From Acholeplasmataceae bacterium (GTDB lineage Bacteria; Bacillota_I; Bacilli_A; Acholeplasmatales; Acholeplasmataceae), in the NCBI GenBank assembly GCA_003518475.1, contig DOYO01000103.1, forward strand, positions 1 to 13,625: a stretch of DNA of 13,625 bases, written 5' to 3'. The notes under the pieces were generated by a model, which was given only the letters and a program-made list of their open reading frames with translations, had not been told where the DNA came from and searched no databases. Both the position numbers and the translations under genes were made by a program. This document shows positions 5,705 to 13,625 of the stretch, in pieces (the stretch's first letter is position 1; each line of letters opens with the position of its first letter).

Positions 5705-8039
5705 GGCGTTTCTTCTCCTTAGCGTCCTTGTTTATCTTTCGAATGCCTTTAACGAACTTTAAATTGATGATATCGATCATGCCTTGTGCCGTCCCAAGCC
5801 TGAACTTTCCAGCACTGAAGAGGGAGAGCATGCGTATCGGTGTTTCAACAATCGTCTTTCTTGTAACTTCTTTCATCCATTCATCAGCCATCAGTTCAGT
5901 TGTCTTCATTCCTGCCTTGATGATGAATGAAGAAATGACTCTGCCAATTACTGTTCTTCTAATGTCGTTCAAGGTCGACGATAAGTCATAAGGTCTCTTT
6001 TTAACGATATTCTTTTTAGGAAGTGGATTTTTATAGATCTTAGGAAAATCTTTTACATCGTAGGTTGTGTTTAAATAGCTTGTTGGTTCATGGAATATCT
6101 CTTCACCATTCAACTTAACCAGATTAGAATACAATATATCTCTCGCATTCTTAGCAAGTTCGATATGATAAGTTCCTTTTTGAATGGTCCACTTCTTAAG
6201 ATTCACATCATAATACTTGAATGCATCCTTAGATAATCTTAACGTTACTTCTTTTTCTTCCCCTGCATTAAGCTCTATCTTATCAAATTCCTTCAATTCT
6301 CTTTTTGCCTTATAAACAGTAGACGCATTGTTTCCAATGTAGAGTTGAATGACTTCCTTACCTTTAATCTTTCCTTCATTCTTCAAATTGAATGTGATGG
6401 TAAATTCATTTTTTCCATCCTTGATTTGAAAATTAGAGTACTTGAAGTTTGTATAACTCAATCCATAACCAAATGGATACCGAACATGCTGGTTAAACGT
6501 TTCATAATATCGATATCCAACAAAAATGGATTCTTCATAATAAACTGCATTGTTATCATCAGTGAGTTGAACATTGCATTGATTAACATCATCAATGAAT
6601 GTTTCAGCAAGCCTGCCCGATGGATTGACATTCCCGTATAAAATATCTAGTATCGCATGGCTTGCTGCCTGTCCGCCGAGATAAGCCATCAGCAACCCCT
6701 TGATTTTTGATTCAAACTCAAGATTGATCACTGATCCTCCGACTGCAACGACAACAACATTTTTATTGACTAAAAGAATTTCTTGAAGCAATTTCAATTG
6801 ATTCTTGGGGATATTCAAATCCTCACGGTCAAATCCTTCAGCTTCATGTGATTCCGGTAATCCTAAAATTAAAACAACTTTATCTACCTTTTTAGAGACT
6901 TCAACTGCTTCTTGAATTAAGATATCAACATCAACATCCTGATTCAGTTCAAATCCTTTGGCTAAGGATGTATTTTCTGAGTATTCTGTGCGGATATCTG
7001 CGATTTGATCTAAATAGTTTGGATTGATGTGGGAGCTTCCTCCACCCTGATATCTAATATCGCGAATAAAACCTCCGATAAATGCTACCTTATCCTTCTT
7101 TGTCAAAGGTAATATTCCATCATTTTTAAGAAGAACCATCGATTCTGATGCGATTACTCTAGCTTCAGCATGATGTTTTTTAGGATCGTAGGTTTGATAA
7201 AACTTTCGATCGTACCTGTTGACTAGATTTTCAATTCTTTTCGCTGAATTCTCAACTTCTTTTCTAAGATCTTGATCCAACAAGGAATCTTTTAAAATAT
7301 TCTTTGTGTTATATCCTAAACTGGATGGCATTTCTAAGTCACAGGATGCTTTGACGCTATTTGTTCGGTGGTGGATTGCACCCCAGTCACTGACGATAAC
7401 ACCTTGATATCCCCATTCTTTTCTTAGAACTTCTTTCAAAACAGGATGTTCAGTTGCATAAATGCCATTAATTTTGTTATAACTTGCCATGATGGTTGCT
7501 GGGTTTTCCTTGATGACGCGTTCAAATGCTTTCAAATAAATCTCACGCATCGCGCGTTCATCAACAATACTGTCTGCGGTGAATCTATATTTTTCTTGGT
7601 TGTTGCAGAAAAAATGTTTGATGGATGTTCCAGTTCCTTGAGATTCCATGGATCTGACAAAGGATGCTCCAAGTTCTCCCGCTAAAAATGGATCTTCCGA
7701 GAAGTACTCGAAGTTCCGTCCGCATAAGGGACTTCTCTTGATATTGATGCCTGGACCTAAGATGATATTCACTTGATTGGTTTGCGCTTCAAGGGCGATA
7801 AGCTTCGCCATACGGGCAATTAAGTTGCGGTCAAAGCTGCAAGCGGTCAAGCTTGCAGTTGGAAAGCAGGTTGATTTCACACTGCCGCTGATACCTGTGG
7901 TGTCAGTGGATTCAAGTTGTTTTCTTAAGCCGTGCGGGCCATCTGCCATCATGATGGATGGGAAATCTTTAAATGCTTTGGTATGCCAGACATCTGCTCC
8001 GTCTAAAAGAGCGGCTTTTTCTTCATAGGTCAGCTTCAT
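5697..8039 (-). CDS. Glycoside hydrolase family 3, probable beta-glucosidase
   Basis: This cytoplasmic exo-enzyme likely removes terminal beta-linked glucose. The 780 residues fall into a TIM-barrel-like domain (1-280), an alpha/beta sandwich (about 295-510), an FnIII-like domain (about 537-640) after YPFGYGLSYT (521-530), and a C-terminal extension (about 650-780). Substrate-site motifs are DGPHGLRKQ (33-41), GRNFEYFSEDP (107-117) and KHFFCNNQE (141-149). VSDWGA gives nucleophile Asp218, and EGFDR (401-405) in the second domain supplies the probable acid/base Glu401. There is no signal peptide and no PA14 insertion. The extension is helical with a basic end (KKRHE); similar tails occur, from memory, in some clostridial GH3 enzymes. 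The start at 8039 overlaps the GH2 stop by four bases, with AGAGG upstream. Beta-xylosidase or other beta-glycosidase activity cannot be excluded. Confidence 0.9.
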   Translation of the reverse strand: MKLTYEEKAALLDGADVWHTKAFKDFPSIMMADGPHGLRKQLESTDTTGISGSVKSTCFPTASLTACSFDRNLIARMAKLIALEAQTNQVNIILGPGINIKRSPLCGRNFEYFSEDPFLAGELGASFVRSMESQGTGTSIKHFFCNNQEKYRFTADSIVDERAMREIYLKAFERVIKENPATIMASYNKINGIYATEHPVLKEVLRKEWGYQGVIVSDWGAIHHRTNSVKASCDLEMPSSLGYNTKNILKDSLLDQDLRKEVENSAKRIENLVNRYDRKFYQTYDPKKHHAEARVIASESMVLLKNDGILPLTKKDKVAFIGGFIRDIRYQGGGSSHINPNYLDQIADIRTEYSENTSLAKGFELNQDVDVDILIQEAVEVSKKVDKVVLILGLPESHEAEGFDREDLNIPKNQLKLLQEILLVNKNVVVVAVGGSVINLEFESKIKGLLMAYLGGQAASHAILDILYGNVNPSGRLAETFIDDVNQCNVQLTDDNNAVYYEESIFVGYRYYETFNQHVRYPFGYGLSYTNFKYSNFQIKDGKNEFTITFNLKNEGKIKGKEVIQLYIGNNASTVYKAKRELKEFDKIELNAGEEKEVTLRLSKDAFKYYDVNLKKWTIQKGTYHIELAKNARDILYSNLVKLNGEEIFHEPTSYLNTTYDVKDFPKIYKNPLPKKNIVKKRPYDLSSTLNDIRRTVIGRVISSFIIKAGMKTTELMADEWMKEVTRKTIVETPIRMLSLFSAGKFRLGTAQGMIDIINLKFVKGIRKINKDAKEKKRHE

Positions 8040-10387
8040 GATACGGTTACCTCTTTAAGGATGGTGCATGTATTGGTTTCTATAGTGATGGTTGCTTTTC
8101 CTTTAGATTTTGTTCTTACCCAAAATCCGATAGCTCCACCAACCAAGGCGATTTGACTCGGTCCGATTAGTTCAAGATGATCCGATACTTTGACTGTGAC
8201 TGTATCAAACGCATACGGAATCAATTCCTGATGCTGGTTGACCTTCGAAATGACGAACCGTTCAACATCATATGTATCTTCAATTTTCAGTTCATCTCGC
8301 TTGGATTCAACAATATAATTAAATGCTGTGTTGTTTTCTTTGATCACGGATATCTTCATTTCATTATTCAGATATCCCTCAAACCGGTATCCAACCATCT
8401 TGGTTCCCCAACCGCTTAAATATTTATAGAACATCTTGACGCCATCATCATAAGTCATCTTATATTTTTTTAACAGATATAATATTTGGAGCTTATGTTT
8501 GAGTGGCAAATGATTTCCATAGGTGGAGACCGCCATCAGGATACGCTTGGTTAGTTCAGCATCGCTAGTACTCATCTTTTCATTATTTTTCAAGGTTTCC
8601 CCGATGAAGTCATTGATGATGACAGGAGGATGTGTCATATAAGGATAGTTCTTTTGATCAGGCAGGAATGTTTTAATGAATTCATCATTCTTATAGACCT
8701 TGATATAGTCCATATTGGTGAAAACGTGAACATTCGATAGCGCACCAGCGGTGTGCTCGCCGATGTTCATGGTTGATGATACTTCAAGAATGGGGAACTC
8801 ATCCTGCTGAGTCTGATAAGCAAAGCTCGCCATCTTGGGTATTCTAAACATATCTAAAACACCGTGGTAACAAATCTTATCTCCGCTTCCAAATTCCTGA
8901 TGGGTATTGTAGTCACTCATGCACCACCCAATCGCACCAGATATTCCATTATCCGGTTTCATCATGGTATCGATAACATGCATATGTCTTTTTGCATGTT
9001 CCAATCTTCTTTCTTCCATATCAAATCTCTTGGTAGGAAACATGTGACCGTTGTATTCAGTCACGAGATAAGGAACATCCTTCGTTATTTTCTTTTTGGC
9101 TTCAAGTCCAGGATTGTTTCCTTGGTGCGAAAAATCATTATAGGTATAAACATCTTCAAAGAATTCACTGTGTTGAAGATTTCTCACCCCTCCGGTCTGT
9201 CTGGTCGGGTCTAGGTCTCTTGCAATCTGATTGGTCCTCAAATAGTAATCATGGTGATCCGGAGATTCATTGATTCTCACACCCCACAAAATGATCGAAG
9301 GGTGATTTCTATCTCTCATGATCATATCTCTTACATTAGAACAGCTAAGTTCCTGCCAAGATAAATCACCAATGTGTTGCCAGCCAGGGATTTCTTCAAA
9401 GACTAAAAGCCCGATCTCGTCACATCTCTTTAAGAAATGCTTGGATTGCGGGTAATGCGAGGTTCTAACGATATTGACAAAAAGCTCGTTTTTAAGTATT
9501 TCAGCGTCCTCGATTTGAGCTTGTTTGGGCATCGCGTATCCGACATATGGATAACTCTGATGTCTGTTCAATCCTCTAAGTTTGATTCTCTTTCCATTTA
9601 AATAAAATCCATCTTTTTTGAATTCAGCTTTTCTTATACCAAAGGTTTCAGAGATGGAGTCATAAAGTTTTTGTGTGACATAATATTCAACAACCACTGT
9701 ATAAAGATGCGGAGTCTTCAAGTCCCATAATAAAGGATAATCAATTAAAAAATCGAGAATGGTTTCTGTATGGGCAATCAAAGTTTTCTTATGTCCGACA
9801 ATTAATTTTTGATCGTTGAAAATCGTGACGACAAGTTCACCGATAGAGGATGCAGTCTCGATAATAATTGGAACATTTTGAGTGCCGTCTGTTTGAATAA
9901 ATATATCTTTAATGTATAGTTTCGGAGTGATGATTAAAGAGACTTCTCTATAGATTCCACCATAGCCCAGATAATCAACGACCCCTCCAAATGGAGGTAT
10001 TCCAGGGTTTTCATGGGTGTCGACGACAACCAGCAGTTCATTAAGCTCACCATAAATCAAATCTGGGGATAGGTCAACTTCAAAGGGAGTGTATCCCCCT
10101 TGATGGAATGCTACTTGTTTCTTATTCAGATAGATGATCGCCTGATGTGCAACACCTTCAAAAAGAATTCTAATCAGTTGATTTTTCCATGCTTCGTCAG
10201 CGGTGAATATTTTGACGTATGAAAAAATTCCATGTGTCATTTTTTCATCAAAATTGCTATAAGGAATATCTACTGCATTGTGTGGGAGATCAATAGTCTT
10301 AAAGTCATTTTCTATAACCCCTTCCAAATGGGAAGGATTATAGATAGAAAACATCCAATTAAAGTTTAAAGGTATATTTGTTCTCAT
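8036..10387 (-). CDS. Glycoside hydrolase family 2, probable beta-galactosidase
   Basis: This 783-residue retaining exo-glycosidase has a jelly-roll sugar-binding domain (about 1-155), an Ig-like domain (about 156-255), a TIM barrel (about 256-540) and beta-rich C-terminal domains. Key motifs are GYGGIYREV (141-149), LRGLNRHQ (270-277), VRTSHYP (307-313), LWGVRINES with the Asn-Glu acid/base pair (Glu374), and LVTEYNG with nucleophile Glu444. The RINES variant differs from the NEE-type motif of glucuronidases, and the EYNGHMFPTKRFD stretch recalls a clostridial branch annotated as beta-galactosidase; that substrate call is inference. About residues 610-665 form a helical, lysine-rich insert before a last Ig-like domain (YRFEGYL to the end). 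AAGGAG seven bases before the ATG at 10387 supports the start. No signal peptide. Beta-galactosidase is favoured over mannosidase or glucuronidase. Confidence 0.87.
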   Translation of the reverse strand: MRTNIPLNFNWMFSIYNPSHLEGVIENDFKTIDLPHNAVDIPYSNFDEKMTHGIFSYVKIFTADEAWKNQLIRILFEGVAHQAIIYLNKKQVAFHQGGYTPFEVDLSPDLIYGELNELLVVVDTHENPGIPPFGGVVDYLGYGGIYREVSLIITPKLYIKDIFIQTDGTQNVPIIIETASSIGELVVTIFNDQKLIVGHKKTLIAHTETILDFLIDYPLLWDLKTPHLYTVVVEYYVTQKLYDSISETFGIRKAEFKKDGFYLNGKRIKLRGLNRHQSYPYVGYAMPKQAQIEDAEILKNELFVNIVRTSHYPQSKHFLKRCDEIGLLVFEEIPGWQHIGDLSWQELSCSNVRDMIMRDRNHPSIILWGVRINESPDHHDYYLRTNQIARDLDPTRQTGGVRNLQHSEFFEDVYTYNDFSHQGNNPGLEAKKKITKDVPYLVTEYNGHMFPTKRFDMEERRLEHAKRHMHVIDTMMKPDNGISGAIGWCMSDYNTHQEFGSGDKICYHGVLDMFRIPKMASFAYQTQQDEFPILEVSSTMNIGEHTAGALSNVHVFTNMDYIKVYKNDEFIKTFLPDQKNYPYMTHPPVIINDFIGETLKNNEKMSTSDAELTKRILMAVSTYGNHLPLKHKLQILYLLKKYKMTYDDGVKMFYKYLSGWGTKMVGYRFEGYLNNEMKISVIKENNTAFNYIVESKRDELKIEDTYDVERFVISKVNQHQELIPYAFDTVTVKVSDHLELIGPSQIALVGGAIGFWVRTKSKGKATITIETNTCTILKEVTVS

Positions 10388-10398
10388 TGGCTTTCTCC

Positions 10399-12729
10399 TT
10401 AATTCTTCTGTTTCTCTACGAAATAGATTTGAGACCCGAAGTCTCCAAGCAATCTCGTTTGATCGTTATAATAGGTTCCCATGAACTGCTGCTTGATCTT
10501 GATGCCGTTCATCAGCATCTGTCCGCTTGCTTGATAAGATTCAGTGGCATTGTCCAATTGTTTATACTTTGAAATCAAGCGCATCAAGAATCCATCCGGA
10601 TGAATCTTGATGGGAAGCGCATGGCTGATGAGATGTCCGAATTGACTGATCGGCATGGTTTGGTTGACTGAGTGGACATTGTATAACTCTTCACCATTCA
10701 AGTTCTTGAAATGGAGTGTTTCAAAGTTGGGGCTCGCGGTTGCTAGTTTTTGGAAGTTACCGAGAATATGCGTATCATCCTTGGAAATTTGCCATTTTGG
10801 TTGTTCACCATTCAGGGAATTAAAACGATACATTCTGCCAAATTGGAAAACCTCGCGGTATTTTTTATACAGTTCTATTTGTTTCTTGATCTCTTTTCTC
10901 TCAATCGGGGTGATATACTTCAAATCCAACTCATATCCCAAAACACCGAAGCTCGCAACATTGAACCTGGTGGATAAGGGAGTCTTTCTGATGGTTTGCG
11001 CATGAGGGGAGAGCGACACATGACAACTGATGACTGATTGCGGATAAAGATAACTCAATCCTTCTTGAATCTTCAATCGTTCAATCGGATCCGTATCATC
11101 GGATGCCCAGATCTGCGGACTGAATGTCATCATGCCCAAATCAAATCTGTTTCCACCGCTTGAACAGGATTCTAATAATATATTTGGATACTTGTTTTGT
11201 ATTGTTCTTAATATTTCATACAGTCCCAAAATATAGGAATGGAAAAACATGCCCTGATTGGGGATGAACGGTGAATACATATCTGTCATATGTCTGTTCA
11301 TATCCCATTTGATAAAATCAATTTGCGCGTTATCGATAATCGATGAAAGTGAATCTATGATGTATGTTCTCACTTCAGGATTGCATAAATCCAAAACCAT
11401 TTGATTTCTTCCCAAGGATGGACGTCTTCCTTCAATTTGAACCGCATATTCGGGATGTTTCTCAAAAAGCCTGCTGTTTGGATTGATCATCTCGGGTTCA
11501 AACCACAACCCGAATTTCATTCCCATCCTTTGAATCTTTTCAGATAACCCTTTAATTCCTGATGGTAGTTTTTTGGTATTGACATGATAATCCCCCAATC
11601 CCTGGTGATCATCATTCCTTGAACCGAACCATCCGTCATCAAGTACAAAAAGCTCAACGCCTAGCGCTTGAGCTTTCCTTGCTAAATTTAAAAGCTTATG
11701 TTCATTGAAATCGAAATAGAATGCTTCCCAGCTATTTAAGACAACCGGTCTTTTCAGATCTTGGAATTGCCTGGGAATAATATGGGTATTGATAAATTCG
11801 TGAAAGTGATGGGAAAGCTGGTTAAACCCCTTGTCAGAATAGGTCAATACCGCTTCTGGCGTTTCAAAGGATTCATCTGTTTTTAAAGGCCATTCGAAAC
11901 AGTGGGGATTGATTCCATTCATGATGCGCATCAAACCGTGATTGGAAATTTGAACAGCTTCATAATGGTTTCCGCTATAAATTAGATTAACTCCGATACA
12001 GACACCATAGTCTTCATGAGTCCCCTTTTTAGCGAGGATGATGCCTGGGTTGTGTCTGTTTGAGCTTGCTCCTGTGGTGGAATCATTGATGTAGGTTCCA
12101 TAAGTCAAAGGTCTGATATGCTTATGCGCTTCCTTGATCCATCCGCCATCGAAGGTGATGAGATCATAATCAGATTCCGCGAGATCTATCATCATGCTCA
12201 TGATTTTCCTGATGGTGATTTCCTTCTGGTGATGATTGGTTAAAACAACTCTTCTGGTGATGACATTCGTATCAAAAAAGACAGTATAAATCATCTTCAA
12301 TTCGAGACTAGAATGTTCATCCTTCATCTTGATGATCAGACTCTGAACCGGTTTGCCGTTGGGTTGTGAAATAGGAAGCGTACTCGGTACGATTTCATTG
12401 ATAATTTCATGTGAATCATACGTGAAATCTGTAACAAAAGTACCGTCCGGCATCTTCACTTCAAGAGGTGTGAGCCTAAAATCACCCTTCCCGATACCTG
12501 AATATTCAAGGGGAACCAAATCCAAAAAAACCTTGTTTTCTTCATGTTCATACTCGATTGAAGATCCCGCGCCAGCATTCAACTTAATTTCCAATGCTTC
12601 GTAGTTTTCATCGATCAATTTGGCTCCAAAATACAAATGCTCCAACTGAGCCGTTTTCGAGACTTTTATGATGTAATTCAGGTCCTTTGTTTCTAGTTTA
12701 AAGTATGGTTTTTGGTCATAAATCATCAT
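10399..12729 (-). CDS. Glycoside hydrolase family 36 alpha-galactosidase
   Basis: This intracellular retaining alpha-galactosidase acts on melibiose, raffinose-type sugars and alpha-galactosides. Numbering from the TTG at 12732, the product has an N-terminal beta-sandwich (to about 325), a TIM barrel (about 330-660) and a C-terminal beta domain. Motifs are VLNSWEAFYFDF (331-342), LDDGWFG (364-370), GLWFEPEM (408-415), KWDMNRH with nucleophile Asp477, CSSGGNRFDLGM (523-534) and WASDDTDPIERL with acid/base Asp545; both positions agree closely with Geobacillus AgaA (D478, D548). I choose the ATG at 12729 over the TTG at 12732 because GAGGTG lies six to seven bases upstream and it gives the classic TGATG overlap with the GH13 stop. 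Length (776) is slightly above the usual 730. A few members of the family act as N-acetylgalactosaminidases, which is less likely. Confidence 0.95.
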   Translation of the reverse strand: MMIYDQKPYFKLETKDLNYIIKVSKTAQLEHLYFGAKLIDENYEALEIKLNAGAGSSIEYEHEENKVFLDLVPLEYSGIGKGDFRLTPLEVKMPDGTFVTDFTYDSHEIINEIVPSTLPISQPNGKPVQSLIIKMKDEHSSLELKMIYTVFFDTNVITRRVVLTNHHQKEITIRKIMSMMIDLAESDYDLITFDGGWIKEAHKHIRPLTYGTYINDSTTGASSNRHNPGIILAKKGTHEDYGVCIGVNLIYSGNHYEAVQISNHGLMRIMNGINPHCFEWPLKTDESFETPEAVLTYSDKGFNQLSHHFHEFINTHIIPRQFQDLKRPVVLNSWEAFYFDFNEHKLLNLARKAQALGVELFVLDDGWFGSRNDDHQGLGDYHVNTKKLPSGIKGLSEKIQRMGMKFGLWFEPEMINPNSRLFEKHPEYAVQIEGRRPSLGRNQMVLDLCNPEVRTYIIDSLSSIIDNAQIDFIKWDMNRHMTDMYSPFIPNQGMFFHSYILGLYEILRTIQNKYPNILLESCSSGGNRFDLGMMTFSPQIWASDDTDPIERLKIQEGLSYLYPQSVISCHVSLSPHAQTIRKTPLSTRFNVASFGVLGYELDLKYITPIERKEIKKQIELYKKYREVFQFGRMYRFNSLNGEQPKWQISKDDTHILGNFQKLATASPNFETLHFKNLNGEELYNVHSVNQTMPISQFGHLISHALPIKIHPDGFLMRLISKYKQLDNATESYQASGQMLMNGIKIKQQFMGTYYNDQTRLLGDFGSQIYFVEKQKN

Positions 12730-13625
12730 CAAACACCTCTTTTTATTAAAATTGACTCATAGGGTAGTAATTTTTGATCGGTCATATCATTTCTTCCTAC
12801 GTTGGATAGCAATATTTTACCCTCTAAAAGTATAGGGATTTTTCTAACTTTTTTAGTCATATTCGAGACCGTTATATAGGTCTCATCTAGGTGATTGCGA
12901 GAAAAGATGAAGATTCCATTGCCCATGAATAATGGCTTAAAATTGCCATTTATCAGCACTTGGTCATGCTTTCTCATATGGATGAGCGTTTTATAGTGGT
13001 AGTAGATGGAGTTCTTGTCAAATAAATTTGCATCAACATTGATTTCATTTTGATTGGGGTTCATTTTCAACCATGATTTTCCACTTGAAAATCCACCATC
13101 TTTTGTCCACTGCATCGGGGTTCTCGCATTGTCTCTGCTTGTCTTAGAAATCATCTTGAACCTTACTTTTTTAGGGAACATCAGCTTCTTGGCTAAAGCA
13201 TCGATGTTATGGGATTCAACATCTTTAAACTCTGACATGCTGTTAAATACACAGTTTGTCATGCCAATCTCCTCACCCTCAAAAATGTAAGGCGTCCCCT
13301 TCAAGGTCAAGTTCAATGTAGCAAGCATTTTCGCACTTTCACGATGAAATTCTTTATCGTTTCCGAACCTTGAAACTGATCTTGGCTGATCATGGTTTTC
13401 CATATAATTCGCATTCCAATATACCTCTTGTTGCCACTTGGAAATCACACGCATAAACTTGTTCGGATTGAACTTTGTTTTGAACCATTTGTTATTGATT
13501 TGATCCGTTTCCATATGCTCAAAACCGAAGACCATGTCTAGCTCTTTCCGTTCCGGCAAGATCAGGTCGTTCGCTTGTTTTGTATCCACCATCACGGTTT
13601 CCCCAACCGTAAAACAGTCATATGA
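12729..13625 (-). CDS. GH13 oligo-1,6-glucosidase/alpha-glucosidase, C-terminal part
   Basis: The frame is open to the window edge, so this is the last 298 residues of a protein normally around 550. It should hydrolyse the non-reducing alpha-1,6 or alpha-1,4 glucosidic bonds of isomaltose-type sugars in the cytoplasm. At the edge FTVGE holds the general acid/base glutamate (codon at 13599-13601). Further on come ELDMVFGFEHM, then MENHDQPRSVSRFG with the transition-state His-Asp pair, GTPYIFEGEEIGMTN, DNARTPMQWTKDGGFS and NPNQNEINV, which together are typical of the oligo-1,6-glucosidase subgroup. The catalytic nucleophile aspartate and the residue that sets 1,6 against 1,4 preference lie outside the window. 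The GTG at 13595 and ATG at 13592 are internal codons, not starts. It is the first visible gene of the operon and its stop overlaps the GH36 start. Confidence 0.92.
   Translation of the reverse strand, partial: SYDCFTVGETVMVDTKQANDLILPERKELDMVFGFEHMETDQINNKWFKTKFNPNKFMRVISKWQQEVYWNANYMENHDQPRSVSRFGNDKEFHRESAKMLATLNLTLKGTPYIFEGEEIGMTNCVFNSMSEFKDVESHNIDALAKKLMFPKKVRFKMISKTSRDNARTPMQWTKDGGFSSGKSWLKMNPNQNEINVDANLFDKNSIYYHYKTLIHMRKHDQVLINGNFKPLFMGNGIFIFSRNHLDETYITVSNMTKKVRKIPILLEGKILLSNVGRNDMTDQKLLPYESILIKRGV

Larger units (their letters stand above)
4241..13625 (-). other. Glycoside-utilisation operon (five genes, 5' end outside window)
   Basis: Five same-strand genes run without room for internal terminators. 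GH13 and GH36 overlap by one base (TGATG), GH36 and GH2 are 11 bases apart with AAGGAG directly after the stop, GH2 and GH3 overlap by four (ATGA), and GH3 and the symporter overlap by eight (ATGAATGA). The last hairpin is at 4199-4226. No promoter or regulator gene is visible in the window; both may lie upstream. The order is enzymes first, transporter last. Confidence 0.85.

Noticed and set aside
8719..8732. cre-like sequence TGAAAACGTGAACA inside the GH2 gene
   Set aside because: It resembles the CcpA operator except for one or two positions, but it is within coding sequence, far from any promoter, and could be chance.
12730..12732. TTG start for the GH36 gene
   Set aside because: The ATG at 12729 has better spacing from GAGGTG and a TGATG stop-start overlap with the preceding gene.
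1..13625. TGA read as tryptophan (Mycoplasma code)
   Set aside because: Tryptophans are TGG where checked, and TGA ends four genes at the expected family lengths or at stop-start overlaps.
1..13625. Mobile elements, CRISPR arrays, riboswitches or phage genes
   Set aside because: I saw no transposase, regularly spaced repeats, long inverted repeats or leader longer than about 110 bases that could hold a riboswitch.

Overview
The window looks like a chromosomal segment of a low-GC Gram-positive bacterium. It is AT-rich by eye, has AGGAG-type ribosome binding sites, and the tRNA gene encodes its own CCA. Four reading frames end at TGA, so TGA is a stop here, which argues against Mycoplasma or Spiroplasma. 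The standard code, A/T-rich codon use and compact spacing would fit the Acholeplasma/Izemoplasma side of the Mollicutes or a neighbouring Erysipelotrichia-like Firmicute. That placement is inference and is not proven by any single gene.

Left part (1-2000): the 3' end of a CPBP-family membrane protease on the + strand converges on a two-gene minus-strand unit. The unit consists of an HSL-type alpha/beta-hydrolase followed by a divergent CPBP-like membrane protein that seems to lack part of the catalytic motif. A symmetric 12-bp hairpin separates the two converging units.

Middle (2100-4230): housekeeping genes. A tRNA-dihydrouridine synthase (dusB) reads leftward, and a tRNA-Ser(CGA) gene with its own terminator lies 19 bases downstream of it. 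The redox chaperone Hsp33 (hslO) reads rightward. The dusB and hslO promoters are interleaved in a short divergent region of 76 bases. The hslO stop codon sits in the loop of a bidirectional terminator.

Right part (4241-13625): one tightly packed minus-strand operon for intracellular sugar use, whose upstream end is cut by the window edge. In transcription order it holds a GH13 oligo-1,6-glucosidase (partial), a GH36 alpha-galactosidase, a GH2 beta-galactosidase, a GH3 beta-glucosidase and a MelB-like GPH cation symporter. Junctions overlap by 1, 4 or 8 bases or are 11 bases apart, so translation is probably coupled. No secretion signals are seen on the enzymes whose N-termini are present. 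The likely scheme is that the symporter imports small glycosides and the four exo-enzymes remove alpha- or beta-linked glucose or galactose in the cytoplasm. No regulator, mobile element or CRISPR array is visible. I see no clearly unprecedented system; the most interesting points are the four-way glycosidase set, the dusB/tRNA-Ser arrangement and the altered CPBP protein.
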